NCBI GenBank assembly: GCA_017882065.1
Contig: JADGQD010000091.1
Span: 1 to 7,751 of the forward strand
Direction of reading: 5' to 3'
Length of the DNA: 7,751 nucleotides
DNA from: Anaerolineales bacterium
GTDB taxonomy: Bacteria; Chloroflexota; Anaerolineae; Anaerolineales; Villigracilaceae
The translations under genes were made by a program, and so were the position numbers. Under the pieces are notes generated by a model. The model was given only the letters and a program-made list of their open reading frames with translations. It was not told the origin of the DNA and made no database searches. Each line of letters opens with the position of its first letter. The stretch's first letter is position 1. Positions 5,517 through 7,751 of the stretch are shown here, piece by piece.

Positions 5517-6770
5517 TCACTTGGTCATATTGGTGCTTTTGAGGCTTGTTGGTTCTACTTTTGACGGGTCCGGTTCCTTGCCTTTGCGCCTCCCCCACCA
5601 GGCGCGGATGTTACGGAGCCATTTTGGCACAGGTGGGGGCGGGAGGATATCTTCTTCCGGGGGCCAGGGGTCTTTATCCAGCAGCTTGCGCATGGTATAC
5701 CGGCCAACGAGTTGCAAGGTCGCCAGCAGGGGCGCGGCGATGATGATGCCCAGGATGCCAATCAGATTGGCGGCGATAATGGCGGCAATCAGCACGAAGG
5801 CAGGGTGGACCTTCAGTGTATTGGCCATGATGCGCGGGGCCACCAGATTGTCGAAAACCTGGTCAATGACCAGGGCAATGATAATGACTACGACCGTATA
5901 GGCCAGCGGCGAAAGCCCGAACGGGTTGCTCCCCTGGAAAAAAGTGACCAGGCCGAGTACAATCCAGTTGATGGCCGGGCCGATGTACGGCAGGAAACTG
6001 GCAAACCCGGCGATGAGCGCCACCCCGATGGCGTAGTGGACCCCCAGGATGCTCATAAAAACCATATAGGTGATCACCTTCGAAAAGAAAATAATAATCT
6101 GCCCGCGTAAGAACGCGTTCCAGATGTGCCCCAGTTTTTGACTCAGGCGGCGGATATCTTCGGCATAACCGGGGATATCCACCTGGATAATGCGAGTACG
6201 AAAACCGCCGCTCTCCAGCAGGAAAAAGTACGAGACGACCACCACAAACGCCGTCCAACCCAGTGTGGAGGCTGCGCTGCTTGCCAGGGTCCCGACCAGG
6301 CCGCCCACTTTTCCCAGGGCAGGCTCGATGTAGGAAAGGATCTGCTGGCCGATGGTCTGCCAGTCAATTGTGGAGAAGTCGAATCTGAACGGTCCAAGTA
6401 CATAAACTTTGTGCGAGAGGCTTTCAATAAAAACCGGTAACTGATTGGCGTAATTCTGAACGGCGGTGATCAAGTTCTGCACCTGCCCGATCAGGCCCAC
6501 ACCGCCCCAGCTCAGCAAAGCCAGCAGGATGAGAACAAATACCAGGTAGATGAGATTGACCGCCACCGCCCAGGAGAGAGGTGTTTTCTTGCTCATCAGC
6601 GAGGCCAGCGGCAATAAGAGATAGGCCAGGATGAACGCCATCAGCACCGGGCCGATGATGAATTTAAAGCGCACCAGCAAAGCGCCCAGAAGAACCACCA
6701 GCGTCAGCGTCACCACGAGTTTGGCCATGGCGCCCCAGCGCGGCGAAGCGGGAGGCTGAGTCTTTTCCAT
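5517..6770 (-). CDS. AI-2E family transporter (YdiK/TqsA/PerM-like membrane permease)
   Basis: The 417-aa protein has the typical layout of the AI-2E/UPF0118 family. There are paired hydrophobic segments near 16-34, 37-58 and 66-94, then an amphipathic extramembrane region (about 95-160), a segment at 170-186, an amphipathic cytoplasmic-looking region (190-220), and segments at about 223-243, 245-275, 288-305 and 322-352. Family marks are F-L-P-Y-I-G-P (259-265) and D-N-L-V-A-P-R-I-M (307-315), followed by L-K-V-H-P and G-I-L-G-I-I-I-A-A-P-L. Members export autoinducer-2, ions or other solutes, or have no known substrate, so none is assigned here. The C-terminal tail (about 365-417) is unusual: a run of prolines, a Trp/Arg-rich patch (K-W-L-R...W-W-G-R-R-K) and a polar end, probably cytosolic. 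ATG 6770 is supported by AGGAGA 6 nt upstream. It may be a single-gene unit, as the next gene has its own promoter. Confidence 0.93.
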   Translation of the reverse strand: MEKTQPPASPRWGAMAKLVVTLTLVVLLGALLVRFKFIIGPVLMAFILAYLLLPLASLMSKKTPLSWAVAVNLIYLVFVLILLALLSWGGVGLIGQVQNLITAVQNYANQLPVFIESLSHKVYVLGPFRFDFSTIDWQTIGQQILSYIEPALGKVGGLVGTLASSAASTLGWTAFVVVVSYFFLLESGGFRTRIIQVDIPGYAEDIRRLSQKLGHIWNAFLRGQIIIFFSKVITYMVFMSILGVHYAIGVALIAGFASFLPYIGPAINWIVLGLVTFFQGSNPFGLSPLAYTVVVIIIALVIDQVFDNLVAPRIMANTLKVHPAFVLIAAIIAANLIGILGIIIAAPLLATLQLVGRYTMRKLLDKDPWPPEEDILPPPPVPKWLRNIRAWWGRRKGKEPDPSKVEPTSLKSTNMTK

Positions 6771-6776
6771 AATTTA

Positions 6777-6818
6777 TCTCCTTGGTTATATTCTATCGTC
6801 AAGAGAAGGAAATTACAA
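6777..6818 (-). promoter_or_regulatory. Promoter and RBS of the AI-2E family permease gene
   Basis: On the minus strand TTGTAA (6818-6813, 4/6 to consensus) and TAGAAT (6795-6790, 5/6) are 17 nt apart. The expected +1 is about 6783, followed at once by AGGAGA (6782-6777) and ATG 6770, so the leader is only about 13 nt and consists mostly of the RBS. Confidence 0.55.
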
Positions 6819-6830
6819 CCGGCGTGCGCT

Positions 6831-6843
6831 TATAATTACCTCC
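6831..6843 (+). promoter_or_regulatory. TATAAT -10 box of the lipoprotein gene, predicted leaderless
   Basis: A perfect TATAAT (6831-6836) sits 7 nt before the ATG at 6844, putting +1 at about 6843 or 6844. No -35 hexamer is recognisable at 16-18 nt spacing and no RBS can fit. The start codon is fixed independently by the signal peptide. Confidence 0.5.
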
Positions 6844-7751
6844 ATGCGCCACTTCAAACTTATCCTCCTCCTGCTCGCTTTTCTCCTGCTACCCTCTTGT
6901 ACCCCCGGCCTGCCCGCCGAACAGATCACCGTCATTCCCCACCCCGACGGGCCGCTCTACGTCGGCGACCAGGTCAGTTTCGAGGTCCTGATCCCCGCCG
7001 CGACAGGCGACCAGACTGGCAGCATCGAAGTGACGTTTGATGGTCAGGAACTCGGTAATGCCGGAATCGCTCCCTACGGCATTGGCGGACGCAACCAGGC
7101 CACCCTGTGGTGGGTCTGGAACACGCGCGACCTGAAACCCGGCAGCTACACCCTGACTTTCACCCGTCTCCCCGACAATACCACCTGGACCGAAACCTTC
7201 TCTCTCCACCCGGCAGACCTGGTCCCGTCGCCGGAACCCAACGCGCACTGGGTTTCAACCGCCACTGTCTGCTGTAATCTCTACTACATCACCGGCACTG
7301 CTGCCGAACGCGACATAGCCACCCTCAGCCAGGAAGCCGACGAAGAGTCGGCGATTGTGTCCTCTCAAATGGGTTCCAGCCTCACTGAACGCATGGACAT
7401 CATTTTTATGTCGCGCGTCGTCGGTCATGGCGGTTTCACCTCGAGCGGTATCTACACCTCTTACCTGGATGACAATTACATCGGCAACGATATGCTTATC
7501 TTGTTCCACCATGAATTTGTCCACTACTACGACGAAGCGCTGGGCGGCGGTTATCTCCCGGCCATGCTCCAGGAAGGGCTGGCAGTCTATCTGACCGGCG
7601 GACACTTCAAACCTGAGGCGCTCGCACCGCGCGCCGCGGCTTTGCTCAACTTGGGCTGGTACATTCCCCTCACCTCCATTGCTGACAACTTTTACAAACA
7701 ACAGCACGACATCGGCTATCTGGAAGCCGGGGCGCTGGTCCAGTATCTGGT
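6844..7751 (+). CDS. Lipoprotein with Ig-like region and HExxH zinc metallopeptidase domain (3' partial)
   Basis: The frame opens at ATG 6844 and is still open at the window end (302 complete codons). Residues 1-19 form a lipoprotein signal: M-R-H-F-K, a long leucine-rich core and lipobox L-P-S-C with C19 as the lipidated residue, so the protein should be anchored to the outer face of the cytoplasmic membrane. Residues about 24-125 are rich in beta-type patterns (V-G-D-Q-V-S-F-E-V, G-S-Y-T-L-T-F) and resemble an Ig-like domain. From about 135 a peptidase-like domain begins, with a C143-C144 pair. The zinc motif is H223-E224-F-V-H227. E244 in Q-E-G-L-A-V-Y-L, 17 residues later, is a good third ligand, as in gluzincin/peptidase MA-like enzymes. 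Active metallopeptidase is likely; substrate unknown. It is transcribed divergently from the permease gene with a 73-nt gap. The missing C-terminus may hold more domains. Confidence 0.88.
   Translation, partial: MRHFKLILLLLAFLLLPSCTPGLPAEQITVIPHPDGPLYVGDQVSFEVLIPAATGDQTGSIEVTFDGQELGNAGIAPYGIGGRNQATLWWVWNTRDLKPGSYTLTFTRLPDNTTWTETFSLHPADLVPSPEPNAHWVSTATVCCNLYYITGTAAERDIATLSQEADEESAIVSSQMGSSLTERMDIIFMSRVVGHGGFTSSGIYTSYLDDNYIGNDMLILFHHEFVHYYDEALGGGYLPAMLQEGLAVYLTGGHFKPEALAPRAAALLNLGWYIPLTSIADNFYKQQHDIGYLEAGALVQYL

Noticed and set aside
5500..5540. Possible terminator after the permease gene (AAGTGACTT followed by T6 on the minus strand).
   Set aside because: The inverted repeat is only four pairs around a single base, too small for a stable hairpin.
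5449..5598. N-terminal extension of the 60-aa protein to ATG 5598 (110 aa).
   Set aside because: It would overlap the permease gene by about 80 nt, has no RBS, and runs through the TATAAT and AGGAGA signals that serve the start at 5448.
6843..7751. A defence, CRISPR, toxin-antitoxin or mobile-element system.
   Set aside because: No nuclease, transposase, repeat-spacer array, reverse transcriptase or paired toxin-like small genes are visible here or elsewhere in the window.

Overview
The window looks like ordinary chromosomal DNA from a GC-rich bacterium. The gene set and style (multi-GAF HD-GYP protein, YifB/ComM-type ATPase, NylC/DmpA-type P1 peptidase, AI-2E family permease with a proline-rich tail, lipoprotein metallopeptidase) suggest a Chloroflexota member, probably Anaerolineae. 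That assignment is inferred from family flavour and base composition, not from any marker gene. No RNA gene, CRISPR array, transposase, phage gene or plasmid function is visible.

Layout: (1) 1-1664, plus strand: 3' part of a signalling protein with a coiled-coil linker, two GAF domains and an HD-GYP domain with all expected metal ligands (cyclic-di-GMP phosphodiesterase type). (2) 1665-1719: short convergent spacer with GGAGCAGA tandem repeats and a small hairpin. (3) 3995-1720, minus strand: a two-gene operon, yifB followed 7 nt later by a PlsC-like acyltransferase gene whose reading frame is broken at a run of eight T. The yifB gene carries an in-frame REP-like palindrome. (4) 3996-4268: intergenic region with a very good sigma-70 type promoter for yifB placed so that +1 is about the A of its ATG, an intrinsic terminator for the upstream genes just before that promoter, and about 190 nt of AT-rich DNA. 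(5) 6770-4269, minus strand: AI-2E family permease, then a 60-aa conserved-looking small protein with its own promoter and strong RBS, then a P1-family (S58) self-cleaving amidase/aminopeptidase whose start lies 4 nt after the small gene's stop. (6) 6771-6843: compact divergent promoter region. (7) 6844-7751, plus strand: 5' part of a lipoprotein with an Ig-like N-terminal region and a HExxH zinc metallopeptidase domain, running off the window.

These genes do not form one obvious pathway. The clearest themes are very short 5' leaders (about 0-1 nt for yifB and the lipoprotein, about 13 and 19 nt for the permease and small protein), two different translation start modes side by side (leaderless versus AGGAGA-N6-ATG), and two points where low-complexity or repeat DNA has affected coding sequence: the T8 frameshift in the acyltransferase and the palindrome inside yifB. 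I see no convincing undescribed multi-gene system.
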